In this document: positions 26,362 to 35,035 of the stretch, one piece after another
How the letters are laid out: each line of letters starts with the position of its first letter
How positions within the stretch are numbered: position 1 is the stretch's first letter
Source of the DNA: Desulfosporosinus shakirovi
GTDB taxonomy: Bacteria > Bacillota > Desulfitobacteriia > Desulfitobacteriales > Desulfitobacteriaceae
Assembly: GCF_020595055.1 (NCBI RefSeq)
Contig: NZ_JAJDOO010000022.1
Location: 19,941-83,940 of the forward strand
Length of the DNA stretch: 64,000 nt
Reading direction: 5' to 3'
Translations under genes and position numbers: made by a program
Notes under the pieces: generated by a model
Told to the model about the DNA's origin: nothing
Database searches by the model: none
What the model saw: only the letters and a program-made list of their open reading frames with translations

Positions 26362-27063
26362 CTAAGGCCCTCCTTGCTGTTTTTGTTGAAGTAAGGTTAA
26401 ACCTAAGGTAGCTCCGTAAGCCAGCAAGCACAAGATAATACTTAAGGCAATAGCAATGTCGAAGTTGCCTTTAGAGACTTCCAAGACGGTTGCAGTCGTT
26501 AAAACACGGGTCTGTCCTTGAATATTGCCCCCTACTGCCATCGAGGCTCCAATCTCGGAGACAACAGCCCCAAACCCGGCGATAATGGCTGCAAGCAGAG
26601 AATAGCGGACTTCTTTTAAAAGCAGCCATATATACTGCAGACGAGTGGCACCTAGTGCTTGAATTTGCAGCCTGAGTTTGGGGTTGGTTTGTTGAAGAGC
26701 GGCACAGGTTAAGGCAGCGACAATGGGAGAGGCGATGATTGCCTGGGCAATAATTATGGCCGTTGGGGTATACATAATGTTTAAAAAGCCAAAGGGTCCT
26801 GAGCGCCAGAGGAATATTGAAACCCAAAGTCCTACGACCACTGGGGGTAGGCCCATCCCAGTATTCACGACACTTAAGACAAACCGACGGCCCGGAAAGG
26901 TTTTAAGAGCCAGGAGCGTGCCAAATGGAATGCCGATAAGCAGGCTGATAAAAGTTCCGGTACCTGATATTTTTAGGGTGAGGAGCGTGATGCCAATCAC
27001 CTCAGGATCCCCGGTTAGGAGGAGGTGCAGGGCTGCTAAAATTCCTTGCCAGATCTTTTCCAT
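26362..27063 (-). CDS. tupB: Tungstate ABC transporter permease TupB
   Basis: An integral membrane permease of about 233 residues with several hydrophobic segments and the EAA-like loop LQIQALGATRLQYIWLLLKE that docks onto the ATPase. I place the start at ATG 27063 (MEKIWQG), behind AAAGGG; upstream in-frame codons to 27165 read through a repeat and are unlikely to be translated. It works with TupA outside and TupC inside. Confidence 0.9.
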   Translation of the reverse strand: MEKIWQGILAALHLLLTGDPEVIGITLLTLKISGTGTFISLLIGIPFGTLLALKTFPGRRFVLSVVNTGMGLPPVVVGLWVSIFLWRSGPFGFLNIMYTPTAIIIAQAIIASPIVAALTCAALQQTNPKLRLQIQALGATRLQYIWLLLKEVRYSLLAAIIAGFGAVVSEIGASMAVGGNIQGQTRVLTTATVLEVSKGNFDIAIALSIILCLLAYGATLGLTLLQQKQQGGP

Positions 27064-27097
27064 ACGTTGCATTTCCCTTTCGAGTAAGAATAAATTA

Positions 27098-27170
27098 AAG
27101 TTCGAAGCTCGATGTGTGAAGTTCGAGTCTGGACTAAGACTGCAAACCACTGCTTCGAGCTTCAAACTTC
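27098..27170. repeat. Inverted repeat between tupA and tupB
   Basis: AAGTTCGAAGCTCGA near 27099 is mirrored by GCTTCGAGCTTCAAACTT near 27152, with another GAAGTTCGAG inside. The sequence looks like a small dispersed repeat and would fold in the tupAB transcript, possibly lowering tupB and tupC expression relative to the abundant binding protein. Confidence 0.6.
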
Positions 27171-27229
27171 ATGCTTACACTAATGGCGGGATTCAAGTGA
27201 ATAACTACGAGGTACCCTCTCGATTCTAT

Positions 27230-28117
27230 TTATTTACCTGCATCTGCGAAGAAGAGGGCTTGACCATATGTATCTTTACCAAAGGAGCCAATGGTTGCTT
27301 GGGTTTCAGCATTAATCATATAGTCGACAAAGGCTTTAGCGCCATCTGCATTTACTTTAGGGAATTTTTCGGGGTTAACTTGCATGACATGATAAATATT
27401 TAAGAGAGAAGCATCGCCCTCTAGAACAATATCAAGCTGCAGATTTTTCTTGGTAGCCAAATAGGTTGCCCGATCGGTTAGAGTATACCCCGCTTTTTCC
27501 GAGGTGATTGTGAGAGTTTGTCCCATTCCTTGACCAGTCGATTGGTACTTATCGGCCGCTGGTTTGATGTTAAGCTTTGTCCATAAGCCTTTTTCCATTT
27601 TATCGGTTCCGGAATCGTCCCCACGGGTAACAAAGATTGAGGAACTATCAACAATCCGCTTAAAGGCATCTGAGATAGTTTTAGTTTCTTTTACTTTAGC
27701 AGGGTCCGCTGCCGGTCCAACGATGATAAAATCGTTATGCATTACAAGTTGATAGTTTATAGCCGTTTTATTATCTACTAATTTTTTTTCTGAGGCGGGA
27801 GCATGGACTAACAAGACGTCAGCATCTCCTTTTTCCCCCATGGCTAAAGCAGCACCTGTGCCAACAGCAATCGTTTTAATTTTGTAGCCGGTTTTCTCCT
27901 CAAAATCGGGAACAAGCACATCAAGTAAACCGCTGTCTTGTGTACTGGTAGTAGTCGCTAAGATAATATCAGGTCTTTCAGGTTTTGGAGTTTCAGCTTG
28001 AGGTGGGGGTGTTGTTTGACTTGGTGTCGCAGTTGTTCCGCATCCGGCGAGGGTCACCATGATGACAATCATAAATAAGGCGAAAAAGTTTAAACGGGTA
28101 AGTAAGTTCTTTCTCAT
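27230..28117 (-). CDS. tupA: Tungstate-binding lipoprotein TupA
   Basis: A 295-residue extracellular lipoprotein. A hydrophobic signal ends in the lipobox LAGC (Cys about 26), followed by a Pro/Thr-rich linker. The TTTSTQDSGLLD segment (about 55-66) is the TupA signature for oxyanion binding, and a TRGDDSGTD motif follows. The start is ATG behind GGAGG. It supplies tungstate for the AOR-type enzyme in this window. Confidence 0.94.
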   Translation of the reverse strand: MRKNLLTRLNFFALFMIVIMVTLAGCGTTATPSQTTPPPQAETPKPERPDIILATTTSTQDSGLLDVLVPDFEEKTGYKIKTIAVGTGAALAMGEKGDADVLLVHAPASEKKLVDNKTAINYQLVMHNDFIIVGPAADPAKVKETKTISDAFKRIVDSSSIFVTRGDDSGTDKMEKGLWTKLNIKPAADKYQSTGQGMGQTLTITSEKAGYTLTDRATYLATKKNLQLDIVLEGDASLLNIYHVMQVNPEKFPKVNADGAKAFVDYMINAETQATIGSFGKDTYGQALFFADAGK

Positions 28118-28267
28118 TAAATATTTTCCTCCTCTAATTTAAGTTGATTTTCACATTGTTGCGCCCATTCTATGTAGGCATGCAAGAAATGCAAGTTAGG
28201 ACCACTCCAAACAACTTCCACAACTTGCAAACCCACTAAAAAATACCTAACGACCTGAAGATAAGGG

Positions 28268-28430
28268 GAAATTGCAAAGAGAACACAAGTGGAGTTCACG
28301 GTAAAGCGAGTGCTGACGCTGAAGCAGTATATTACGCCGAGGTTCATATCTCGCGCGGCTTAGAGGTTGGCGTAAGCTTCATCAGCATCCAACGAGCATG
28401 TGAATAGAACTTGTGTGAACGTGCAATGGC
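28268..28430. repeat. Long imperfect inverted repeat, copy A of a dispersed element
   Basis: The 372-bp gap between the regulator and tupA contains a strongly folded segment: TGCTGA, TGAAGC and TACGCC on the left arm match GGCGTA, GCTTCA and TCAGCA on the right. The outer ends, GAAATTGCAAAGAGAAC and GTGAACGTGCAA, recur in inverted orientation at 45091-45169. It looks like a non-coding mobile or REP-like element that also forms the tupA leader. No open reading frame is convincing. Confidence 0.6.
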
Positions 28431-28489
28431 GTTACCTTTACCCCCAAGGAGGGAAGAGAACCGTATTCGAGTGCTATGCTAAATGCAAA

Positions 28490-29407
28490 TTAGGTATTCA
28501 AAAGGATTTTCCCTGTCAAAGAAGTATCATACCCATTTTGTTGATTAACAGCTTGGATAAATCCAGGAGATTTCAGAGTGCTGATGAGTTGTTTCCAGAC
28601 AGGAGTTTTGGTGGTTATTCCTAAACAAACCAGATCATAGCGTTCTTGAAATAAAGGGATAAAATCAAGACCTAGGCGTTGGGCGGCAGCTTTCACTCCG
28701 ACTCCGACATCAGCTTGTTCGTTGGCAACGTGGCAGGCGACGCCAGAATGTGTGTTTTCTTCATTTTCATAGCCCAGTATTCGGCCGGGAGAAATCTTTG
28801 CCGCTCCCAGGTAGGCATCAAGACGAAGGCGGGTTCCTGATCCTTTCTGGCGATTAATAAAGTTTAGACCTTCGACAGTGATATCATCCCAAGTTTGGAG
28901 ATTCAAAGGATTACCGGGCGCTACAATAAAACCTTGTTCACGTTGAACCAGATTAACAATACAAACAGATTCACCGGGGATAACATGTTTGACGAAGGAA
29001 ATATTATAATCTTTTGAGACATCGTCCCAGAGATGTATCCCAGAGATATCAGCCTCCTGCCGATAAAGTGCCATGAGTCCATCCATGCTTCCCTTAAAAG
29101 AAAGCGAGGATTCTACAGGGAAGGGAGCATGTTTAAGAAACTCAAACAGGAGTTCAACGACCGGATCATGGCTTCCTATGAAGCGAATCGTTGGCGACAC
29201 AGGAGGGAATGCAGATATAGCAGCAGGCGAAGTATTGCCGGCGCCATAGGTTCCTCTTAGGTAATGGTCTAAGACGGCAGGGTCAATTCGAAGCTGCCGA
29301 CCTATGTGGTGAGCTGGTAGCTCTCCCCGTTTTACAAGCTCATAAAGAGTATACTTGGAAACCTTTAGAATTTTAGCTGCTTCAGCAGCTGTTAAGGTTA
29401 GGCTCAA
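28490..29407 (-). CDS. HTH regulator with periplasmic-binding-protein-like domain
   Basis: A 305-residue one-component regulator. Residues 1-55 are an excisionase/MerR-type HTH (AAEAAKILKVSKYTLYELVKRG). Residues about 75-300 are the same binding module found at the C-terminus of the MoeA fusion (INRQKGSGTR, ADVGVGVKAAAQRLGLDF). It starts with TTG behind GAGAGGTG. Located directly upstream of tupABC in the same direction, it is a good candidate for a tungstate- or molybdate-responsive regulator. No ModE/TOBE domain is present. Confidence 0.88.
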   Translation of the reverse strand: MSLTLTAAEAAKILKVSKYTLYELVKRGELPAHHIGRQLRIDPAVLDHYLRGTYGAGNTSPAAISAFPPVSPTIRFIGSHDPVVELLFEFLKHAPFPVESSLSFKGSMDGLMALYRQEADISGIHLWDDVSKDYNISFVKHVIPGESVCIVNLVQREQGFIVAPGNPLNLQTWDDITVEGLNFINRQKGSGTRLRLDAYLGAAKISPGRILGYENEENTHSGVACHVANEQADVGVGVKAAAQRLGLDFIPLFQERYDLVCLGITTKTPVWKQLISTLKSPGFIQAVNQQNGYDTSLTGKILLNT

Positions 29408-29498
29408 ATAATTTCACCTCTCTTTATAACTCGTCATTTTAAGTTTAGAATAACTGGTACGTGCAAGTCAATAGAGATGATAGGATAAATAGATTTAA

Positions 29499-29591
29499 TT
29501 TGGTTAAGCTGGTTATCCTAAAGTTTGGTTAGCTTCATAAAGGGATTTCGTTAAGGTTTTTGTCATATAATATGTATGGTTAAGTCTGGTT
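29499..29591. promoter_or_regulatory. Repeated GGTTAAGCTGGTT-like boxes
   Basis: TGGTTAAGCTGGTTA (29501-29515), TTTGGTTAGCTT (29524-29535) and TGGTTAAGTCTGGTT (29577-29591) share the GGTTA(A)G core and lie in the gap upstream of the HTH/binding-domain regulator. They may be its autoregulatory operators. Apart from these and the speD promoter, nothing was seen in the gap 29408-29789. Confidence 0.4.
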
Positions 29592-29666
29592 TTAATTGTA
29601 AAGAATTTTAACGACACGTATTGACGTGAGCCTGAGTAGAATGATTTAATATAAAATAAAATTTTA

Positions 29667-29694
29667 TTGACAAGACTGTACTTTATGCTAAAAT
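29667..29694 (+). promoter_or_regulatory. Sigma-A promoter of speD
   Basis: TTGACA (29667-29672), a 16-bp spacer and TAAAAT (29689-29694) with a TG extension form a good vegetative promoter about 95 bp upstream of the start codon. Confidence 0.75.
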
Positions 29695-29789
29695 TTAACG
29701 TGATGGAAATTTGGAGATGATCTGAGGAAAATGAAGATCGGGCCCAGATCTTTCCTGTTTTTTAGTAGAAAAGGGGGCAAAGATCACAA

Positions 29790-30167
29790 TTGGCAAATTC
29801 TCTTGGACGTCATGTGTTGGCTGAAATTTATGGATGTAGCTTCGACATTTTAAATGATCGTGAGAAGGTCGAAGCACTAATGGTCAACGCAGCTTTGGAA
29901 GCTGGTGCCGAGGTTCGTGAGGTTGTATTTCACAAGTTTAGTCCTCAAGGGGTGAGTGGTGTGGTAGTTATTTCAGAATCACACTTAGCCATCCATACGT
30001 GGCCAGAACTCGGATACGCGGCGGTAGACGTCTTCACGTGCGGGGACAGTGTCAATCCCTGGGATGCCTGTAACTATCTAACCGACCATTTCGAAGCAGG
30101 GCATATGACAGCAACAGAAATGAAGCGTGGTATTGTTGAGGATCCAAAGGAAGCGGTAAATATTTAG
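29790..30167 (+). CDS. speD: S-adenosylmethionine decarboxylase proenzyme
   Basis: A 125-residue prokaryotic AdoMetDC making decarboxylated SAM for spermidine. The self-cleavage site is in [13 protein letters not shown]: cutting between E63 and S64 turns the serine into the pyruvoyl cofactor. The CSFDILND and FTCGD segments are also typical. It starts with TTG behind AAGGGGG. The gene stands alone between its own promoter and terminator; no speE follows. Confidence 0.94.
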   Translation: MANSLGRHVLAEIYGCSFDILNDREKVEALMVNAALEAGAEVREVVFHKFSPQGVSGVVVISESHLAIHTWPELGYAAVDVFTCGDSVNPWDACNYLTDHFEAGHMTATEMKRGIVEDPKEAVNI

Positions 30168-30244
30168 GAGGGATATTTATTTTACTCCGGACTAAGTTGA
30201 GTACGGATGAAGAAGACAGGTTATTCTTTATTACGGGTACTAGA

Positions 30245-30283
30245 TAGACCTTGTAACTTACCAATATAAAGTTGCAGGGTCTA
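30245..30283 (+). terminator. Terminator after speD
   Basis: TAGACCTTGTAACTT (30245-30259) pairs with AAGTTGCAGGGTCTA (30269-30283) and is followed by a T-rich run. Confidence 0.85.
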
Positions 30284-30427
30284 TTTATATTTTAGGAAAA
30301 AATACATATTCTTTCGATAATAATGTCATATTATCAGAGTATATTGCATAAATAGGGCAGGAGATTGAATAAATATATCGAATACATAATAGGTTAATGT
30401 CTGAGTGGGAAGGCAAGGAGCGATAAG

Positions 30428-31195
30428 ATGGTTCCGGTAGATTTCAGCTTCCGTGGGGAACTGAACACAGTTCAGGCGCATTTGCGCGAAGAAATTAATT
30501 TTAAGCCAGCTGGTTTTGAGGAATTAGTACACCTAGAAATGAATGAGATGGATCAAACGGTTAATCCCGCTATAGTATTAGCTGTCAGTGGGTCGTGTGC
30601 AGATAATAACCGTAAATCAGAAGCGTTGGCTGGCATTATTCAATTTATATTTATGGCTAATAAGGTTCATAGGCTTATGAAGGATGATGATGATCTTGCT
30701 GAAGAACTGAGACAATTTCCAGTGCTGGTTGGAGACTTGTTATATGGAAAGTTTTTTCTGGAACTTTGTCGTGAGAAGCTATTGCTCTTCTTAGAACCCC
30801 TGGCTCAAGTGATGGGAACAATGAGTCAAGGTGGTATTTCCCGATGGCTTTCTCGAGATAAGAAGCTAAGCGGGGATGAGTTGCTTCAAATTATTGAATT
30901 GGAGAGTGCCTCCTTAACTGGGACGGCTGCTCGACTCAGTGCTGAACTCGCGGGGGTCTCACTTCCTTTGCAAGAAAAGCTGGAGGCTTTTGGGTGGGAA
31001 ATAGGATTAGCATGGGGAGCTTGGAAGGAAAGCATGGAGGTTACCGTTGTCCAGTCAATTCTACAGCGGGCGAATGATATCTTAGAGGATATTTCGGCGG
31101 AATCACAACTTGAACTCTATCCTCTCCGTGAAGTTCATCGATATTTGGCCATGCAATTGAGTGGAGATTATAGACCTCTTGAGATAGGATCGTAA
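30428..31195 (+). CDS. Degenerate polyprenyl synthase-like protein
   Basis: A 255-residue helical protein at the head of the menaquinone operon. The region HRLMKDDDDLAEEL-x4-VLVGDLLYGKFF (about 79-105) aligns by eye with the first aspartate-rich region and the following GDYLLAKA helix of trans-prenyl synthases. The DDxxD spacing and flanking residues are lost, and no second aspartate motif is present. It may be a non-catalytic partner of the synthase at 35036-36004, like the small subunit of heteromeric heptaprenyl diphosphate synthases. The assignment is tentative. Confidence 0.55.
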   Translation: MVPVDFSFRGELNTVQAHLREEINFKPAGFEELVHLEMNEMDQTVNPAIVLAVSGSCADNNRKSEALAGIIQFIFMANKVHRLMKDDDDLAEELRQFPVLVGDLLYGKFFLELCREKLLLFLEPLAQVMGTMSQGGISRWLSRDKKLSGDELLQIIELESASLTGTAARLSAELAGVSLPLQEKLEAFGWEIGLAWGAWKESMEVTVVQSILQRANDILEDISAESQLELYPLREVHRYLAMQLSGDYRPLEIGS

Positions 31196-31210
31196 CGAAC
31201 GGGGTGGAGT

Positions 31211-32065
31211 ATGCATAAACTAAAAGTTTTCTTCGAAATGATTAAATTTGAACATACAATTTTTGCGCTGCCCTTTGCTTACTTAGGGGCCTTTTTGGCA
31301 GCGGAAGGTATTCCTTCTGCTATGAAGCTTTTGTGGATAACGCTGGCTATGGTAGGGGCTCGAACAGCCGCAATGTCTTTGAATCGGTTGGTTGATCGGC
31401 ATATTGATGCGCGTAATCCTCGGACGGCCCAGAGAGCACTGCCCGCGGGCCAGCTTAGAGTAGATGAGGTTTACCTATATGTTGTATTGTCATTTCTGCT
31501 TCTGGGTATTTCTGCGTATCAACTTAATTTACTGGCACTGTACTTGATGCCGATCGCTGTCTTTTTTCTGGTTTTATATTCTTATACTAAACGGTTTACT
31601 TGGGCCTGCCATTTAGTATTAGGAATTTCACTGGGCTTAGCTCCAGCAGGAGCTTGGATCGGGATAACCGGTCATTGGGCTCTGGCGCCTGTTCTCTTAG
31701 GGTTGGGAGTCATGACCTGGGTGGCAGGTTTTGATGTGGTTTATGCCTGTCAAGATGTGGAGTTTGACCGCAAGGAAGGACTGCACTCTATTCCGGCGGT
31801 TTTTGGATTACAGAGAGGGTTAGAGATTTCAGCATTTCTGCATACCATCGCACCGCTGCTTTTTATCGCTGTCGGAGTGGTAATGTCGTTGAGCTGGCTC
31901 TATTATGCGGGGGTCGCCATGGCTGTCGTATTGCTTTTTCGTCAACATCGTCTTGTCTCGGCAGACGATTTCTCAAAAATCGGAGTTGCTTTTTTCAACC
32001 TTAACGGTTACTTAAGCATCTTGCTTTTTGTTTTCTCCGTTTTGGATATAATCTTATTGAGCTGA
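31211..32065 (+). CDS. mqnP: UbiA-family prenyltransferase (menaquinone, MqnP type)
   Basis: A 284-residue membrane prenyltransferase with many hydrophobic helices. The first substrate motif is NRLVDRHIDARN (about 56-67) and the second is the DVVYACQDVEFDRKEG region. In the futalosine pathway such an enzyme prenylates the naphthoate product. Neighbouring MqnC and prenyl synthase genes make MqnP more likely than 4-hydroxybenzoate prenyltransferase. The start is ATG behind GGGGTGG. Confidence 0.9.
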   Translation: MHKLKVFFEMIKFEHTIFALPFAYLGAFLAAEGIPSAMKLLWITLAMVGARTAAMSLNRLVDRHIDARNPRTAQRALPAGQLRVDEVYLYVVLSFLLLGISAYQLNLLALYLMPIAVFFLVLYSYTKRFTWACHLVLGISLGLAPAGAWIGITGHWALAPVLLGLGVMTWVAGFDVVYACQDVEFDRKEGLHSIPAVFGLQRGLEISAFLHTIAPLLFIAVGVVMSLSWLYYAGVAMAVVLLFRQHRLVSADDFSKIGVAFFNLNGYLSILLFVFSVLDIILLS

Positions 32066-32084
32066 AATAAAGGAGGGGTAGGTT

Positions 32085-32777
32085 ATGCCCTCGTTGTACG
32101 CGCAAAGCGAACTTTGGGAGCTGATCCTCAAAGTTGAAGAGGGTCAACGATTGAACTTTGATGAAGGCTTACGCCTGATCAACAGTCAAGAGATTTTGAC
32201 ACTTGGATATATGGCCAATCTCATACGCGAACGTAAAAATGGCAACCAAACCTATTTCATTGTCAATCGTCCTATTGATTATAGGGATATCTGTGCTTCG
32301 TTTGAAGAAAATGAAAACCGCTCTAACGCAATGATGGTCTACGGTAAAAAAAACCAAGAGGAATTAATTAAGAGTTTATTAGAACTGCGAACACTTCAAG
32401 ACCAGACCAAAGAATTTTTAAGCTTTAGCCCAATTCCTTTTTATTCGAAAACTGCGAAATTGGAAGGAACTATGGGTGTCGGAAATACAACAGGGTATGA
32501 AGATCTGAAGATGCTAACGATTTCGAGGATTCTGCTGGATAATTTTGATCATATTAAAGCTTTTTGGATGATGTTAGGTCCCAAATTGGCACAAGTTTCA
32601 TTAACTTTTGGAGTAGATGATTTAGACGGTACCGTTACTGAAGACCGAAGTACTTCTATGACCGGAGAAAGGTCGGATCACAGTCTGAGTAAGGGTGCCT
32701 TGATCCAACTCATTCAAAAGGCAGGGCGAGATGCCGTGGAGCGGGATACTCTCTATCGGGTCTGCAAGACCGGCTAA
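32085..32777 (+). CDS. MqnE-like protein lacking the radical SAM core
   Basis: A 230-residue protein whose ends match aminofutalosine synthase MqnE, while the centre is missing. The N-terminal 70 residues (LILKVEEGQRLNFDEGLRLI, NRPIDYRDIC) lead directly into the late part of the fold (MMVYGKKNQEELIKSLLELRTLQDQT, GVDDLDGTVTEDR, AGRDAVERDTLY). The CxxxCxxC cluster motif and most of the SAM-binding barrel, about 130-150 residues, are absent without a frameshift. It keeps an excellent ribosome site (AAAGGAGGGG) and its operon position, so it may be a retained pseudoenzyme or MqnC partner rather than debris. A functional MqnE would have to be encoded elsewhere. Confidence 0.8.
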   Translation: MPSLYAQSELWELILKVEEGQRLNFDEGLRLINSQEILTLGYMANLIRERKNGNQTYFIVNRPIDYRDICASFEENENRSNAMMVYGKKNQEELIKSLLELRTLQDQTKEFLSFSPIPFYSKTAKLEGTMGVGNTTGYEDLKMLTISRILLDNFDHIKAFWMMLGPKLAQVSLTFGVDDLDGTVTEDRSTSMTGERSDHSLSKGALIQLIQKAGRDAVERDTLYRVCKTG

Positions 32778-32798
32778 GCTGGGAAGGAGGAGAAGCGC

Positions 32799-33881
32799 AT
32801 GCAAACGGAACCCTTGAAAATTATTGAAAAACGTTTGGCTGGTGAACGGTTGTCCGTAGCAGATGGAATTGCATTGTTGCAAAATGCCGATCTTCTTTCT
32901 TTGGGACAAGGAGCAAATTTCCTCCGAGGTCAGATGCATCCCCAAAAAGTGGTGACATTTGTTATTGATCGAAACATTAACTATACAAATATTTGTTCCT
33001 GTCAATGTAAATTTTGTGCTTTTTATTGTAAACAGGGAGATCCTAAAGGATATATTTTGTCACAGGATGAATTACATGCTAAAATTGAAGAAACTATTGC
33101 AGTCGGGGGAACTCAGCTCTTAATTCAAGGAGGACTGCATCCTGATTTGAATTTAGAGTACTTCGAAAACCTGTTGCGTGATATTAAAGCCCATTATCCC
33201 ATTCACATTCACTCATTTAGCCCTCCTGAAATATGGGACCTTGCGAATAAATCTGAATTGCCAATTGAGGAAGTTATTATTCGCCTTCGAAACGCAGGGC
33301 TGGATTCCATTCCCGGGGGAGGAGCAGAAATCCTGGATGATCGTGTACGACATCTGATTAGCCCTAATAAGATTGGTTGGCAAAAATGGATGGACGTCAT
33401 GACCACGGCACACAAGCTTGGGATGAAAACCACTGCGACGATGATGTTTGGACACGTCGAAACCTTTGAAGAACGAATTTTACATATGGTACGTGTTCGG
33501 GAAGCCCAGGACCAAACGGGTGGGTTTACTGCGTTTATCCCTTGGAGTTTTGCTCCTTCAAACACTTTATTGGGTGGAGAGAGCAGTACAGGGGTAGAAT
33601 ATCTTAGGACACTGGCAGTAGCACGTTTGATGCTGGATAATGTACCCAATATCCAAGCGTCATGGGTGACTCAAGGCGCTAAGATGGCTCAGATTGCCTT
33701 GAGTTTCGGGGCTAACGATTTTGGCAGCACTATGTTAGAGGAAAATGTGGTTCGAGCAGCCGGCGTGCAGACGCGTGTCCCGTTACAGGAAATTATTCGG
33801 TGTATTGAAGATGCCGGTTTCCAAGCTGTGCAACGTAATACGCACTACGAATCCCTAAAGGTGTACAGGAAGGAAGTGTAG
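32799..33881 (+). CDS. mqnC: Cyclic dehypoxanthine futalosine synthase MqnC
   Basis: A 360-residue radical SAM enzyme that cyclises dehypoxanthine futalosine in menaquinone synthesis. Cluster ligands C66, C70 and C73 lie in NICSCQCKFCAFYC. Family blocks follow: LIQGGLHPDL, HSFSPPEIW, GLDSIPGGGAEIL, ATMMFGHVET and GGFTAFIPWSFAP. The start is ATG behind GGAAGGAGG, 21 bp after the core-less MqnE homologue. Confidence 0.95.
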   Translation: MQTEPLKIIEKRLAGERLSVADGIALLQNADLLSLGQGANFLRGQMHPQKVVTFVIDRNINYTNICSCQCKFCAFYCKQGDPKGYILSQDELHAKIEETIAVGGTQLLIQGGLHPDLNLEYFENLLRDIKAHYPIHIHSFSPPEIWDLANKSELPIEEVIIRLRNAGLDSIPGGGAEILDDRVRHLISPNKIGWQKWMDVMTTAHKLGMKTTATMMFGHVETFEERILHMVRVREAQDQTGGFTAFIPWSFAPSNTLLGGESSTGVEYLRTLAVARLMLDNVPNIQASWVTQGAKMAQIALSFGANDFGSTMLEENVVRAAGVQTRVPLQEIIRCIEDAGFQAVQRNTHYESLKVYRKEV

Positions 33882-33885
33882 GAGG

Positions 33886-34653
33886 ATGCGCAGGCGCAAG
33901 CGACAGCTTAGTGAGGCGAATTTGCCTTTATTGGAACATCTGAAAGCCTTACGTAAAGTGCTGATTATATCTGCCTATGCAATATTATTAGGTACTGTTA
34001 TCGGCTGGTTTTTCAGTGATCGTGCCTTTGCCTATCTTGCAGATCCGATAATCAAACTACAAGAAATTACGTTCATAACGACAACGCCCTTGGAGCCAAT
34101 GTTAGTCAAAGTCAAAGTTTCCATGCTCATTGGGGTAGTTCTGGCTCTACCTTTGGTATTCTGGCAAATTTGGAGTTTCGTCCTGCCGGCTTTAAAGCAA
34201 AATGAACGGAAATACTTATATCTTATTTTTCCCAGCTCAGTACTCCTATTTCTCAGCGGAGTTGGGTTGTGTTTTTTCGTAGTATTGCCGATTGGGCTTA
34301 AGTTCTTGCTTTTTGTAGGTGGGGATGCCGTAACTTCGTATACCCCATTGCTGACCAAGACCTCCTACATTGGTTTTCTTATGACGATGTTTTTAACCTT
34401 TGGGTTAGTTTTTCAACTTCCCATTGTCTTGTTAGTTTTAATTAGATTAGGTGTATTAACACCTCAGATGTTAGCTGCCAAAAGACGTTGGGCGATCCTC
34501 ACGATTGTCATTTTGGCGGTTGTTGTTTCGCCAACTCCAGATTTACTGACCCAACTCCTCATGGCTGGGCCAATGTATCTCCTCTATGAAATGAGCATCT
34601 GGCTAGGGTATCTTGTTGCTCGCAGCAGAGAAAAAGAGCTAGCATTAAAGTAA
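33886..34653 (+). CDS. tatC: Sec-independent translocase subunit TatC
   Basis: A 255-residue, six-helix membrane protein with the N-terminal HLKALRKVLI segment and the conserved TTPLEPMLVKVKVS and FVLPALKQNERKY loops. It recognises twin-arginine signals. It begins four bases after mqnC and is followed by a TatA/B gene. One substrate candidate in the window is the metallo-hydrolase at 53041-54033. Confidence 0.94.
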   Translation: MRRRKRQLSEANLPLLEHLKALRKVLIISAYAILLGTVIGWFFSDRAFAYLADPIIKLQEITFITTTPLEPMLVKVKVSMLIGVVLALPLVFWQIWSFVLPALKQNERKYLYLIFPSSVLLFLSGVGLCFFVVLPIGLKFLLFVGGDAVTSYTPLLTKTSYIGFLMTMFLTFGLVFQLPIVLLVLIRLGVLTPQMLAAKRRWAILTIVILAVVVSPTPDLLTQLLMAGPMYLLYEMSIWLGYLVARSREKELALK

Positions 34654-34665
34654 GGGGGGCAAAAC

Positions 34666-35028
34666 ATGGGTTTAAGTGAGATCCTCTTGATTTTGGTTGT
34701 TGTACTAATTCTGTTTGGACCTGAAGACCTGCCGGTTATCGCTCGATCGATTGGTAAACTTGTTTTTGAAATTCGTAAAGCAACTAATGAATTAACTAAA
34801 GAATTCCAAAGTACAATAAATACACCCAGCAATATTATTAATAAAGCTTTTGAACAAACCACTGCGCCACGTGCTTCCGAAAAGGATACAGCCGCATCCC
34901 AAAGCGGGGCGGAGAATCCTGAATCAGAGGAAGAACTTCTGACCTACGAGGATGAAATCCCGAAGGACCCACTGGCGGAACTGCCATTAGATATGGTATC
35001 TTATGAAGAAAAGGGTGCGAGCAGGTGA
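34666..35028 (+). CDS. TatA/TatB-family translocase subunit
   Basis: A 120-residue protein with one N-terminal membrane helix, the FGPEDLP hinge, an amphipathic helix and an acidic tail of about 60 residues. The single copy next to tatC suggests a minimal TatA-type system. The long tail is more TatB-like, so the exact class is left open. The end overlaps the next open frame, whose likely start lies just after it. Confidence 0.88.
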   Translation: MGLSEILLILVVVLILFGPEDLPVIARSIGKLVFEIRKATNELTKEFQSTINTPSNIINKAFEQTTAPRASEKDTAASQSGAENPESEEELLTYEDEIPKDPLAELPLDMVSYEEKGASR

Positions 35029-35035
35029 ATCGGTT

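Noticed and set aside
28118..28489. Moco/Tuco-type riboswitch upstream of tupA
   Set aside because: The position is right, but I could not find the conserved core of the Moco motif. The fold is explained by an inverted element shared with 45.1 kb. A covariance-model search would settle it.
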